Shown here: in pieces, positions 33,720-44,727 of the stretch | Layout of the letters: every line of letters begins with the position of its first letter | Position numbering within the stretch: the stretch's first letter is position 1 | Origin: Tenebrio molitor | Taxonomy: Eukaryota; Arthropoda; Insecta; Coleoptera; Tenebrionidae | Assembly: GCF_963966145.1 (NCBI RefSeq) | Contig: NC_091049.1 | Location: 19,282,001 to 19,346,000 of the forward strand | Reading direction: 5' to 3' | Length of the DNA: 64,000 bases | Program-made: the position numbers and the translations under genes | The notes under the pieces: generated by a model | Database searches by the model: none | The model's input: only the letters and a program-made list of their open reading frames with translations | What the model was told of the DNA's origin: nothing

Positions 33720-34638
33720 ATGTGTTCTAAATGGGGTAAGTACTACAAAATTAAACGGTATAATATAAACATGTAACGGAGGGGTCCTATTATAATAATA
33801 GGGTTTCTTCAGACAAGGAGAACATTCCAGTGGAACGAGCTTTTAAGGCCACCGCAGACCATTGGACAATCGTTGTAAATTATATAGAGGCACATCCAGT
33901 TCTAGTGAAATCAAAATTTGCTAATGCACGTGGCGACAATTCCGATGTGAAGAGACTGTGGCAGAGCCTTACCAACCAGCTCAATAGTCTGGGCTACGGC
34001 ACCAAAACTGTCCAGCAGTGGCAACAAGTAAATATGGGTCTACTAGAACCGTATATATATATTGAGAGATGGTTGTAGGCAATAGGGCGATGGAAATCAA
34101 AGGTAAAAGCAAAATCCACTGCAATAAATTTAGAAAGACAACGAACGGGCGGTGGGGAGGCTAGAAGTCCACCCTTAACGGAGATGGAAGAACGATTGAT
34201 GGAGGTTCTGGGATGGCGGACGGTGACAGGAGACGGCAACGTGGAGCTAGGACTGGTCAGTATAAATGTAACATGCGACAAGTGAGTTAACTTGTGTGCA
34301 CCATTTAGGTTGAACCCCAGGATGTGGAAAGGGTCGATGTGCAGCAACCAACAGTCGATGTGCAGCAACCAACAACTTCGAGGGCTGCCGCACCAGTACC
34401 ACTGTTGGACGACACTGCCCCACCAGCACTAGCCTTTCGTAAAGAGAACATACGGCACCTCCGCCAACCAAAAGGAAAGGGCCACAATCCTCTGAGAAAT
34501 CCCGCAAATTTGTCTCCATGCATAAGATGCATCAGGAGAACTTAGCAGTTCTCAAGAGCATAGAAACTCAAATTGCGGCACTTGTGCATGGAGTTGTAGA
34601 CCTCGCGGCGGCGGTGCGCGAGAATAATAATAAATAAA
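33720..34638 (+). CDS. PIF/Harbinger Myb/SANT-like accessory protein gene, four exons, near intact
   Basis: A short first exon (33720-33735, MCSKW) joins through a GTAAGT..TTCTTCAG intron (33736-33812) to a Myb/SANT-like DNA-binding domain: VVNYIEAHPVLVKSKFANAR, DVKRLWQSLTNQLNSLG and KTVQQWQQ. A 51-bp intron (34028-34078, in-frame TAG inside) leads to RWKSKVKAK, and a 53-bp intron (34256-34308) to a Gln/Pro repeat region. The coiled C-terminal helix HQENLAVLKSIETQIAALVH ends at TAA, overlapped by AATAAA, at about 34636. One frameshift near 34440-34450 is the only lesion seen. Harbinger elements need such a protein beside the transposase for nuclear entry and DNA binding; the transposase follows 130 bp later on the same strand. 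Confidence 0.8.
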
Positions 34639-34769
34639 GTCTGGTTACATGTAAGACATTTTTATTTGCATTATCACACCTATTACATAATATGTATACA
34701 TAAAATATTGTTTTTTGTTCGACACTGTCAGAATTTGAGAATTTTATCTGTGTAAACGGATTTTGATAA

Positions 34770-35485
34770 ATGTTACAATTTGTCAAAACGAAATCTCAAG
34801 CTACTTTTGAAAATTTAAATATGAATCCGATTTACGCACATTATATTAATGAAGAGGAAGATCGTCAACGCCAGGTTGAATTGAATCTGGAAAGACAGTT
34901 TCTACGAAGTCGAGTTGACCCATTTAACTTGCCGGATAGGGAGTTTCGAAAATTATTTAGAGTTAATAAAGTCGTGTATGAAATACTAGTTGAACAATTA
35001 ACACCTCATATGCAACCACGTCAGCGTCAAACAAAATTATCAGCTAACACTCGAATCTCAGCGTTACGGTTTTCAACGAGGTATTGGTGAGGAACGGAAT
35101 ATTACCATCGCCCAGCAAACGATGAGCAATTGTATATCCGAAATGGCAGTGGCATTGCAAACAATTGGTCATAGGTGGATTCAGTTTCCTATGACGGAGG
35201 AAAGTAGGCAAGCCGTGCAAATGGAGTTCATGGAGAAGTTTGACTTTCCAGATGTTATTGGGGCTATTGATGGCACACATGTGGCTATTTTACAACATGT
35301 AGAAGACGAGCACGTCTATTTCAATCGCAATTATTTGTGGTGCCAACCTGCAAATTTTGAATGTGAACGCTAATTTTGGGGGTTCCGCTCATGATTCCTT
35401 GATCTGGCGTAATTCGGGTGTACATGACACATTAGAAGGTCTATATCAAGAACGTAATGCGAGAGCGTGGTTAATAGGAGACATT
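34770..35485 (+). pseudogene. PIF/Harbinger transposase (HARBI1-like), truncated
   Basis: Frame 34770-35090 has VDPFNLPDREFRKLFRVNK and the N-terminal helix region. After a small deletion near 35080 come MSNCISEMAVALQTIGHRWI, FDFPDVIGAIDGTHVAILQH (first Asp, about 35270) and, after a shift near 35350, LQILNVNANFGGSAHDSLIW (second Asp, about 35390) and ARAWLIGD. It then breaks into a piggyBac fragment, so the third catalytic residue and the C-terminus are lost. It pairs with the Myb-like gene just upstream. Confidence 0.92.
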
Positions 35486-35539
35486 AAAAAAGCATTGGCC
35501 ATAGAAATTTTTTGCAAAAATATTAAACCAAAATTCGAA

Positions 35540-35865
35540 GCAAGAAGTGGTATTTTCCTATCTTTGCACAATTGCTGGATACAGCTCTTGTAAATGCTCA
35601 TGCGATTTTTTTTATAATAAACTGGAAAATACCATTGCTTGACTTCCGTCATGAAATAACAACAAACGATTTTCTAAACATTTCGTCCCAGTCAGATTCC
35701 AAAAATGCTGTGAGACAAGCAGTGTAAGTTTTAGTGCTGGTACAAAGCAAGAATTACTACTTGAAACGTACTCCTCAGGAAAACAAAGAAAATGTGCTGT
35801 TTGTAAGACAAATGTATGTATGCAGTATGTAGAACGTTGGAATTGGTTTGCATGTATTTCATAAT
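35540..35865 (+). pseudogene. piggyBac transposase C-terminal fragment
   Basis: WYFPIFAQLLDTALVNAHAI, WKIPLLDFRHEITTNDFL and, after a stop and shift, GKQRKCAVCKTNVCMQYVER are the last helices and start of the Cys finger of a piggyBac transposase. It sits where the Harbinger transposase breaks off. Confidence 0.82.
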
Positions 35866-36639
35866 AATTGATTAATTAAATAATTACCTCGCTCATCCCC
35901 AATTGGGGATTCAAATTAAAATTAATAATTTTTTTTAATTAATTTAAAAAAAATAGAACGTCTTTTCATAGATAAAATAAGAGACCATAAACAAAAAATT
36001 TGGCAGTTAATGGGTTGGCACTGGCAATCACGCAGACGACGGAAAACGCACAAAGATACCAGGACAATTTTGGAGAAAACGCGCGAAAATGCCTGAAACC
36101 TTGCAGCTATGAACCGCAGGGAAACCAAGTACCTACGCCGGCGCCGTCGGTAGTTGAAGCGTCTCGTCTCAGATCGGATATCCGACATGCGGTAGAGTTG
36201 CCGTAAAGTGTAAAGGGACGGTCACGTGATCTGCGCGCAAAACCAATTTGTGTGGTCGAGTCCATTCGGCCGAAAATAGGGTAGATTTGTCAGAGAGTTG
36301 TTTACATGTTCATGTACTGCAACTTTATTTACGACTTTACTTTTTACGCTTACCAAGTTCACCCAAGGCTTTAAATCTGTGTTTCTCGAGACAACTGAAG
36401 ATATCTTTACAGTTTTCGTAAGTACAAAAAAATTAAAAGAAATAATAATTTCATAACCTCACTTTCAATAACAGTTGACTTGCAAATGAAATGAAATGAA
36501 AACTTAACTAACACCACCGGACTTTTGCAGGTATTTTTAGTAGCTGATTGACATGGTTTCCCATCTTACTTTTGGCCAGCGAGGGAAAATTTTACAGTCA
36601 AGCTCGCGAAATTATCGCCAACGTTATCGCATTCATGAG
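35866..36639. other. No recognisable gene
   Basis: AT-rich start, then a GC-richer patch at 36000-36260 with a 68-codon frame lacking any motif. No inverted repeats of note. Confidence 0.4.
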
Positions 36640-37470
36640 ACATGAATCAGTGTGTTAGCAACCATCAGGAATTGACTATTCCAATCGTCAATTACAAACA
36701 GCGAATTATAGCGTCCACTGGTATATCTGAGAAGATGTACAAAACGATTGTAAAATAATCAAAACCTGCTGGAGCTTCCACTTCTTTTTCAACCCCAAGA
36801 AAGAAGCGACCACAGCAAAAACGACATGAATTAGTCGAAGCTGAGAGACATGCTGTTAGAGAAATAATCTATCAGTTACGGAAAAGCGAACTACCGTGAA
36901 AGGGATTTTATATAGAATGCAAGATATGGAAATTCCATTCTCTGGTAGCAAATCCACTTTGCTAGAATTAATTAAACAGCTGGGATTTAAGCATGTAAAG
37001 TTGACTCAAGTTGCAAAAAACCAATTTGGATTTGCAACAGCAATTTTATGGCATTAGTCGTTTGAAATTACTTTAAAACTGTAGGAAATATTCAATCCAA
37101 ACTATGATTTTCAGGTCCCTTTGTGTCTTTATTTGGTTCAAAAATATTGAAAAAATGCTGTTGCAAATGCAAATGACAAGTGGTTTTTTGCAACTTGAGT
37201 CGACTATACTTTTACAGTTAAGAAAGTCTATATAAAAGTTAACTTTTTCTAGATGGCGCAAAACTGAGGACAACAGAAAAGTACTAATGGAGTCCTATGA
37301 CATTCGACTGCTCAGGATAAAGTATTTGAAGCAGATTTTAAAATACAGAGACGAAGGTCGACCAATTTTCTACACAGCTGAGAGCCATGTCCACACTACA
37401 CATTTACCAAATCACTCTTGGACTGATAGAAGTGGCAAATGTGTAAAGAAATCAGTTGCCAGTTAAAATA
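36640..37470 (+). pseudogene. Long-spacing IS630/Tc1/mariner-type transposase, copy D (N-terminal half)
   Basis: Helix-turn-helix part STGISEKMYKTIVK, then SFSTPRKKRPQQKRHELVEA and RHAVREIIYQLRKSELP, IPFSGSKSTLLELIKQLGFK, and after a 213-bp MITE WRKTEDNRKVLMESYDIRLL, KYRDEGRPIFYTAESHVHTT. The first catalytic Asp of YTDESYVHTTH is Ala here. The block after GKCVKKSV and all of the second half are missing. It is more diverged from copies A-C than they are from each other. Confidence 0.82.
36996..37208. mobile_element. MITE, about 213 bp, in transposase copy D
   Basis: Terminal inverted repeats of about 30 bp around TTGACTCAAGTTGCAAAAAA (left) and its mirror ending near 37208; both arms also contain ATTTGCAACAGCA. 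A TTTTTCTAG acceptor-like site lies at 37251 to the right, so the MITE may sit in a former intron. Confidence 0.75.
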
Positions 37471-37714
37471 TGTATCAATAAATTATTCAATTTAATAAAA
37501 AGTTGATTTTACGTGTTAATACTCTTATCCTCAATTCTGCACGCATAAATTACATTAGTTATAAAATAACAATGCTAGACTTCGCTCTCAAATATGTCAA
37601 AAGTCCCAAACTGCTCAAACTTTTTTTTTTACGGTGAAAATTTCCCATTGCATGATGCGCCACTGTTGTGGCTCCCAGCGATTCTCATTTTCCCTACGCT
37701 ACTGACGTGTTAAA
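37471..37714. other. Spacer without a gene
   Basis: AT-rich, with a T-run at 37620. Nothing recognised. Confidence 0.5.
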
Positions 37715-37960
37715 GGCCGCGCAGCTAAGCTCCGCCCTCAGGTCCTTTACGGATTAATACGAGTCTACCTCGTCGACACCGGTGCCGAAATCTCCATCCT
37801 CCCAAAACCATTCGCGGTTAAGAGAGCATCCCCGATACAGTCTCAAACCACCCTGTTTGCCGCAAACAATACGGTCATCCCAGTGTACGGTGACAGGTTA
37901 ATGATACCGGACCCAGGCCAGGAATCATGCTGAACATAGAATTCCAACACATTAAAATTT
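37715..37960 (+). pseudogene. Ty3/Gypsy protease fragment
   Basis: GLIRVYLVDTGAEISILPKP, then LFAANNTVIPVYGDRLMIPD, a retropepsin start with the DTGA catalytic motif intact (about 37775). Only this domain remains; an unrelated hAT fragment follows. Confidence 0.83.
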
Positions 37961-37984
37961 ACTAATTCACAAACAATGTGAAAT

Positions 37985-38766
37985 TTTGATGCTCAGGGGT
38001 GGAAAAACACAAGACATTGACGAATCTTTAAAAATACATGTAGAAGCAGAAGAAACATACTGGAGAAATGTTCCTGTTATCAAGAAGTTGTCTAGTCGAG
38101 GTTTGGCTTTTTAACGCTACGAAGAAAAGTTTGGATCATTGTCAAATGGTAATTTTATTGTCTTTGGAACTGATAGCCGAATTTGATCCGTTCCTGGCTG
38201 AGTATATTCCTCAGTATGGTAACCCAGGCCGAGGGGACGTTTCTTATTTTTCGTCAACATGTGACGAATTAATTGAAATCATAGCAAAAAAAGGTTTTAA
38301 CACAACTGTGTCAGAAATAAAAAGAAACAGATATTACTCAATCAGTGTAGATTCGTTCCCCGATGTTGCTCATGTTGATCAATTGTCCTTCATTATCCGG
38401 ACTGTCAATAATGATGGCAAACCAGTTGAATGTTTTCTAGGATTTAAACATAATCTTGGGCATAAGGCCGAAGAATTAATTAAAGCTGTTGTGGAGAGTT
38501 TGAAGACTTGGGATATTGATATAAAAGACTGCAGAGGACAATGCTATAGTGCATTCATTTTAAATGTTGGGTTTTGTAATAAAACTTGCCTGCTTTGACA
38601 CTTGTCCGAAACTCAGTGAATCTAAAATTGTGTTCAATATATTCGGGTCCAAAATTAAAGAATGGTGGGATCGAGATCAACTTTTAGAAGACCAAGTGAA
38701 ACCATTAACTTTTGTTGCCAATACTGGTGAATCATCTAGTGAATTTGATTCAGATGACGATTAATT
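37985..38766 (+). pseudogene. hAT transposase relic (ZMYM/DUF4371-type) with internal deletion
   Basis: KLSSRGLAF starts the match near 38080. A frame shift leads to LELIAEFDPFLAEYIPQYGN, RYYSISVDSFPDVAHVDQLS (first Asp intact, about 38330-38385) and AEELIKAVVESLKTW, DIKDCRGQCY (38520-38545). It then jumps, without the second catalytic region, to KIVFNIFGSKIKEWWDRDQL and an acidic C-terminal tail ending SEFDSDDD (38760). The clean jump suggests a large internal deletion. Confidence 0.88.
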
Positions 38767-39560
38767 TTTTATTTGTTTACGTATTTTATTATTTATTTTT
38801 TACTTACTTTAAAAGATACATGTAATGGATACTTTACTAATTACTCTTATTTCTGCATTAAGTAATCTTATTTGTCAAATACATTATTTCAAATCAACAA
38901 TCTCTTTACATTTTTTTGGTCACTGATCACAAAATGTGTTTCAATTTTTTTTACTTGTGGATATTTTAACGTCTCTTTCTTTTGTTCGTCGATGGTGAAA
39001 GTACGACGTGGTACCAGTTTTATATGAACAGAGGGATTCCTACTTTACGGCACCGATACAATGAAAATTTGACGCTTTCGTAATTTATGGTGTTTTGAGT
39101 TTACAACTTTACCCAACATTTAAAACGAATGCCCTATAGTAAGATGTCTGGTGCATACAATAGTGGTCTGTAAGCGCGTGTAAAACAATTCAACAAATTG
39201 GTAACATGTATTTGTGCTGTGTTCTGCACACTCGCTCGATTTGATTTGTGTGCATGCTGCAGAATAATATTGTTCCGAAGCTCGCCAATTTTTTGACATC
39301 GTGCCAAATATTTACAATTTTTTCTCTGCATCCACACATGGATGGGTTGTTTCGTATGAAAAATTGAAAGGTCGCCCTACTGTAAAAAGATGAGCTGCTA
39401 CAGCTGACGCATGTTATAGTTTGCAGAAAACCACCATAGCTGAAAAATCTATCACCCGTACCGAGCCTGAAGGTATTATTCATGAATCATCACTAAAGCC
39501 CGGATTCTAGGTTTTTTGCCTTTTTGAATCCTTATTAGGCCTAGTGAAATTTTTAGTATA
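38767..39560. other. AT-rich region without a gene
   Basis: No motif in frames at 39134-39483. A short GCCCGGATTCTAG..GAATCC..TAGGCCTAG stretch at 39498-39545 could be a small hairpin. Nothing more. Confidence 0.45.
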
Positions 39561-39902
39561 CAGGGCAAGTCACATAAGGTTTATTTCTGAATTTATTTTG
39601 TACGCAACCAAGAATACTAATTACGCTGACCACTTGATACCATTTATAATGTGATTTTATTTAGTAATCCACGTAGGTATGTAATTTGGCTAAAAATGTC
39701 AAAATGACAGTTGATGAATTTATTTTTTGATTTCATTAATCAAAACAGGAAAACGTCATTGTGACATTTTTAGCCAAATTACATACCTACGTTGATTACT
39801 AAATTAAATCACATTATAAATGGTATCAAGTAGTCAGCGTCATTAGTATTTTTGGTTGCGTACAAAATAAATTCGGAACTAACCCTTATGTGACTTGCCC
39901 TG
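39561..39902. mobile_element. Foldback MITE, 342 bp, nearly a full palindrome
   Basis: CAGGGCAAGTCACATAAGG at the left pairs with its mirror at the right, and pairing continues through most of the element (arms of about 150-160 bp), leaving a loop of some 20-30 bp near 39725-39745. TA flanks both ends. CAGGG ends with TA duplication fit the mariner/Tc1 group. Confidence 0.9.
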
Positions 39903-40141
39903 TATCTATGCGTTTCATAAATTTTGCAGTTATTTGACACCCCTTTGTTTTTGCCTAAAATGCCTAAACTTAAATTTAACAACCTAAAGTTATATTTATT
40001 AACCTAATTTGTAATTGTTAAAACCTAAAACTGTTTTTTTGTTAAATCATTTTCCGGTCGACCTAAGAAGGAATGAAAAAACTGTTTGAGAGTCACTGTA
40101 GCGCGTCATGCTCATGCGTCAAGTACATCAGCAACAATCTA

Positions 40142-40502
40142 CCGGGACATTTTTTTAACTCTGAACATAGTCCATACTTATTCCCTATGTTCAATTTTAA
40201 AAAACACAGATCAATGCATTGTGAGTTGCTATGCAACCAACCATACCGAAGACCAGAGATTTTGAAATAATGTTAAAATATGTTCCGATTGATGGAATTG
40301 GTCTATCATGTGTTGCATTGGAAATGTCACGCACATTTCTAATGCTCTGATTGGCGTACAACTTGACCATTTTGTTAATCTGTCAAGTACTTATTTTCGT
40401 TACGTTGGTTACGTGATTACATACATGCATTGACCTGTGTTTTTTAAAACTGAACATAGGGAATAAGTATGGGCTATGTTCAATGTTAAAAAAATGTCCC
40501 GG
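40142..40502. mobile_element. MITE, 361 bp, 80-bp terminal inverted repeats
   Basis: Starts CCGGGACATTTTTTTAAC, ends in its mirror, and repeats match with few mismatches for about 80 bp. TA on both sides. No coding region. Confidence 0.88.
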
Positions 40503-40596
40503 TATAACCTAACCACACTTTTTATTATTTCATTTTTATTTTGCTTTGCTGCTTTGCTAAAAGTTTTCTGTCCAAATTTATTCCAAAGTCGACAAC

Positions 40597-40867
40597 ATGC
40601 CGAAATCGAAAACAAATTTACATGATAAAATTACCCAGTGGTTGCAAGAATATTGTATTGCCGATGGTGGATTTTTTATTTAAGTGTGAAAAAAAGTCCC
40701 ATTTTCAACAACACTGTAAAACAGAAACGCATAAAATTCAATTATCTAGGTCCTTACGGCAAACTCTTTTGACCAATCCATCCATTGACGACGGCTACCA
40801 AGAATTTTGTATGGACTTATGTGCTGCGTTTATAATAAAGTCCGCTGCAGAACAAAATTTAATATGA
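40597..40867 (+). pseudogene. hAT N-terminal fragment with BED/CGGBP1-like finger
   Basis: MPKSKTNLHDKITQWLQEYC, FKCEKKSHFQQHCKTETHK and DGYQEFCMDLCAAFIIKSAA follow the N-terminal layout of hAT-derived proteins such as CGGBP1 (finger, then an EF..DLC..L helix). A frame change near 40670 breaks the first Cys pair of the finger. No catalytic domain follows. Confidence 0.6.
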
Positions 40868-41059
40868 AATTTGCGTTAAAAACTCACGGCTTCAGTGTAT
40901 TTGATAGTGTTTTATTCTGTTTTAAATAGGTTTCTAATTGATAGAACTTATAATATTTGTTCTTGTTCCAATTATTATGTTGTATTAAAAAAAAATCTGT
41001 TTATTTCTCGAAATCTGGACGTTTCGTAACAAAACCCAACAGTAGTTTTAGTTTTATTA

Positions 41060-41835
41060 TGATTGTTTTATTCTTACACCTCTAGCTCTAGCTCTAGCGA
41101 TGAAGATCATAACGAAGCTAACGATAACCAGACCCAGGCTAATGGGAACCCACCCAATGGAATATGAACTAAGAAAATTGGATTTACTTCTATTATTCAA
41201 TGTACTTAAAATTAAATCTATAAAACTTTTACTTTGTGGGTATGCGAAATTGGTTTTTAAAAAAAGATAGCACAAATTCTCATGCGTTGCGAAGAAGGGC
41301 AAAAATGTGACAATGATCGCAAGTATGCATCATGTCATGATGATGCTGTTGATGCAGCAACGGGTGATAAAACTAACGTAAGTTTTTATAATTCGACAAA
41401 AGGGGGGTGAGGGGTATCGATACAGTCCACAAAGTTTGTGCAACGTATAATGTGGCTCGGAACACTCGACGATGCCATATGGTCATATTCTACATATTAA
41501 TTAATATTGCAAGCATAAACTCTCAGATTATATTTATTGCAAATAATAATGAAACAAAGGGTAGCATAGTCCGCAGAAAATATTTGAACAAATTAGCTTT
41601 ATCACTAACGGATGAATATTTAAAACGAAGGGCTACCCTTACAAATCTCCCACCTGAAGTCAGGCAAAGAAAAGAAGTGCAGGCACTTCTTCCATATATG
41701 AAACGACAGATCAGTTTAAACCAGGAACAAGAAAACGGTGTCACTTCTGCCAAAAAGATAGTAAAACTCATTTGCATAAGTCATACAGAATATTCATGCC
41801 CTGAATGCAGTATCTTGCTTCAGCCCAACAACTAG
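41060..41835 (+). pseudogene. piggyBac transposase C-terminal relic
   Basis: A Ser/Asp-rich patch (41075-41150) is followed at about 41295 by NVTMIASMHHDDAVDAATGD, YNSTKGGVDTVHKVCATYN (third Asp, about 41410), VIFYILINIASINSQIIFIA and KLALSLTDEYLKRRATLTNL, ending with a partial Cys finger to 41835. The frame is open from 41407; upstream it changes at least twice. The first two catalytic Asp blocks are absent. Confidence 0.85.
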
Positions 41836-42051
41836 TAGTAGCTTTCGACTTAATCTTTGATAATTAGAAACACTTTTAATTATATCTCTTATCTACAAAC
41901 AAAAATTTTTTGTGACGCTGTTTGGGGGAGCATACTTTTTCAACATTTATCTTATTTCTAAATCAATTTTAAAGATAACATGTATATCATTTAACATGAA
42001 TTAAATTTGAACGTAATACAATGGATATTTATAATGACGATGGTAGACATA
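41836..42051. other. Spacer without a gene
   Basis: AT-rich; nothing recognised. Confidence 0.5.
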
Positions 42052-42226
42052 CAGTTGCGGACAAAAAAAGTAGGACAATGTTTTTTCGCTAATGTAAATT
42101 TGCTTGCCCTTTCTATGGTTACTATGAAAATATTTATTTATTTATTATAGTAACCCCGGTTTACTCAACTCAATTTTGGCTAAATTTCTTAATAAGACTT
42201 GTCCTACTTTATTTTGGCCGCCACTG
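42052..42226. mobile_element. Tc1-type MITE, 175 bp
   Basis: Ends CAGTTGCGGACAAAAAAAGT and the mirror of CAGTGGCGGCCAAAATAAAG, TA on both sides. CAGTG-CGG-CAAAA ends are typical of Tc1 elements. No coding region. Confidence 0.85.
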
Positions 42227-42642
42227 TACATATTGCTTAAAATCTCCACTAAAAAACTACTTAAATAATAGGGGTCTGAGAGACTTGGCGCTAGAACTCC
42301 CGTCTTACCAAGAGGCGCCAGTACTGAAAGGTTAAAAAGTAAATAGGCTTTATTACTTATTTTTGTTGTAAACAGATTTTTTTTGTTCAAAATTTATTAT
42401 TTAGAAAAAAGTTTTCTGTCATAAAATAAAGTGGCCAATTTTTTTTTTTAATTTTTATCCCTCAATCTCTGCCACATAGTTACTGAACAATAATTTATCA
42501 GTCTGAAGAGACCGATTTTTTTAATATCGCGGGAAGTTCGGGGAGTGGCGACATCTGTAATTCAGCCAGGTGACAAACATTCAGAAAATACTGGCAGCAC
42601 TGATTACAACAATGACCTGCGATAATTAGATACATACAGGTA

Positions 42643-43095
42643 CAGGATTATTCACGTAAGATGACGAGCCTAACCAGGTAAAATGCAACCCAAAAGAGAA
42701 TTCACAAAGCAATCTCGATCCCTATTACATTATTTAGCATTATCATAATGCACATAAAACACAGACAGCTTTAAACGTCAGGCTAATGAATGTCAAGTTC
42801 TCACAGAAAAATACCTCTCTCGACAAAGTATGATTTAATAACAATAATAAGCAATTAAAATCCCAAAAGTCATGGGTAAGTAGGATCATATCGGTTCTGT
42901 CATCGTTCGTAAACCTTTTCAAATTCTAAATATGAACAAAAAATGCAATGACTGATATATCTTTCAAATTAATAGAATACCTACTGGGATTCCTGATTTA
43001 ATTTTTAAATACCAAAACACAATAAATCCTTTGTAAAGTGTATTTTGGGTTACATTTTACCTAGTCAGGCTCTTCATCTTACGTGAATAACCCTG
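42643..43095. mobile_element. mariner-type MITE, 453 bp
   Basis: Inverted repeats of about 50 bp starting CAGGATTATTCACGTAAGAT and ending in its mirror (with CAGGG at the right), flanked by TA. Interior AT-rich, no coding region. Confidence 0.87.
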
Positions 43096-43166
43096 TACCT
43101 ATATGCACTTACGGAACATATTTATCACATTATGAGAAAGCTACAATCAAGCGCTTAAAAACTTAC

Positions 43167-43700
43167 CGTTCAGTGATGAGTTGCTAATTGTTTCAGATGT
43201 TCTGCAGCAACTTCCAAAGCTGATGTCTCCTTTCATTGGTATCAAAATACCAAATTCTGAATGATACCTAACTCATCTCTCAAACACCACTCAACTTGAT
43301 TGATTGATCGACACAGTTCATTCTGCAAAATACAACACAATAAATAATAAACACGTTTAATAAATATTAAACTTTATTATGCAAAAAGTTAACATAACCT
43401 AACAATAGCACTACTCGCTTAACATTCCCAATTAGTAAGTGTTAACCGGAAGCAAACATACTACTCCATTACGCGGCTACTGCTATTATAATGAAAAATG
43501 TAATTAATAACAAATAAAACATGAAAAGTAAAACTTACAATTTCATTTGTCCTAATCACTCTTGCTTGGCTAGGGTTTAGCTGTTTGAACACGAAAACGA
43601 AAGTGGCATCCGGCATCCACCATGCTTCGCGGTGCGCACTGTCCAGCTGTGCTGTCCACTGCGCAACCACCAAACGCCAATCACCGAAAGTGAGCGCCAT
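43167..43700 (-). other. Two-exon transcribed-looking unit, copy 1
   Basis: On the minus strand an ATG-starting stretch (43700-43539) ends at a GTAAGT donor. An intron of about 216 bp ends in TATTTTGCAG, and a second exon-like segment (43322-43167) ends at another GTAAGT. The same arrangement, with similar intron and exon sequence, occurs on the plus strand at 61860-62366. Exon 2 reads FRIWYFDTNERRHQLWKLLQ in one frame. That frame is open in both copies but is not continuous with exon 1 here. Splice sites are conserved better than the frame. I recognise no protein family; a 5' untranslated region or a decayed gene are both possible. Confidence 0.5.
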
Positions 43701-43786
43701 GACCGCCGTCTACAATAATTCCCTGTGATAATTCCCTTATTCCCAAGAACTAAAGTTGAAGGCAAAAACGGAATTTTTGAATAATA

Positions 43787-44345
43787 CACTGACCGGCACA
43801 AAAAGCGACTCATTACGATTTTTTTAATAAATAACCTTGAAATACATAACATTTTTGGTTTACAATACAAAAATTTCCGCTAATAATGCGGAATCTTGTA
43901 ATAAATAAAAATTTAATTTTATATATGTGCTAATTTTTTTTTAATAATTAAATTGGGATATTTTCAATGATCGGGAATGCTAGGGTCACCATGGCAACCG
44001 AAGTGTTTTGTTTAAATAAATTATTAGAAAAGTTTGCGCTACTTCCATGTTGTTTTTTTGTGGGTTGTCTTACGTGTTAAAAGATTTAATTTGACAATAG
44101 GAGATATTAATTCAAAATAGGTACTGTTCAAATTTTGGGAATTTTTCATAACATAAAATTTGTTCTAAAAAATTACTCTTATTATTTTTCATTAAAATCT
44201 TATTTGCTGTGTTTAATGTTTTGTTTGTCGGATATTCTTTGACAAAGAATAACTTAAATAACACTTATCAATACAACATGACATCAAAAAATTTTTCTAA
44301 GGCAACTTAAAATTCAAAGTGAGTCGTTTTTTATGCCAGTCAGTG
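43787..44345. mobile_element. Tc1-type non-autonomous element, 559 bp
   Basis: Ends CACTGACCGGCACAAAAAGC and the mirror of CACTGACTGGCATAAAAAAC, flanked by TA. This end pattern is common in Tc1/mariner elements. No transposase remnant seen. Confidence 0.85.
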
Positions 44346-44727
44346 TACATTACATTCTTGATTATTACAAGTTAGATTTAATTAAAATTGCTGTGAGTGC
44401 TCTAAAAAGCATCAAGTGAGTTGCTTCATGTTCGGTGTATAACTGGTCGCCTATCTAGAGAAACAATTCTATTTTAGATTTTTACATTTTACAATAATCT
44501 TTTTCTACTCCTGTTTAAAACGCCAAAACGCCATGTATCGCATATGCTTACATGACACTAAGTGATCTTTTAAATACACCTTGACAAGCTGTGACTTTGT
44601 ACTTTGTGCCTTTTAGTCACGAGGTGAAGTCTAAGCAACGGGCTTTTTAATCACGCTCTGGTTTTTTTAATAGCAAAAATCATGTGGCACTCAAAATGAA
44701 GTTAGTTGTCACTTGTCAACTGACGTT

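Noticed and set aside
41057..41302. 81-codon minus frame as a membrane protein
   Set aside because: Overlaps the Ser/Asp-rich plus-strand stretch in front of a piggyBac relic; no support.
43461..43870. Minus frames as an ordinary protein gene
   Set aside because: The first frame runs through the GTAAGT donor into intron sequence, so its C-terminus is not real; the region is treated as a two-exon unit instead.
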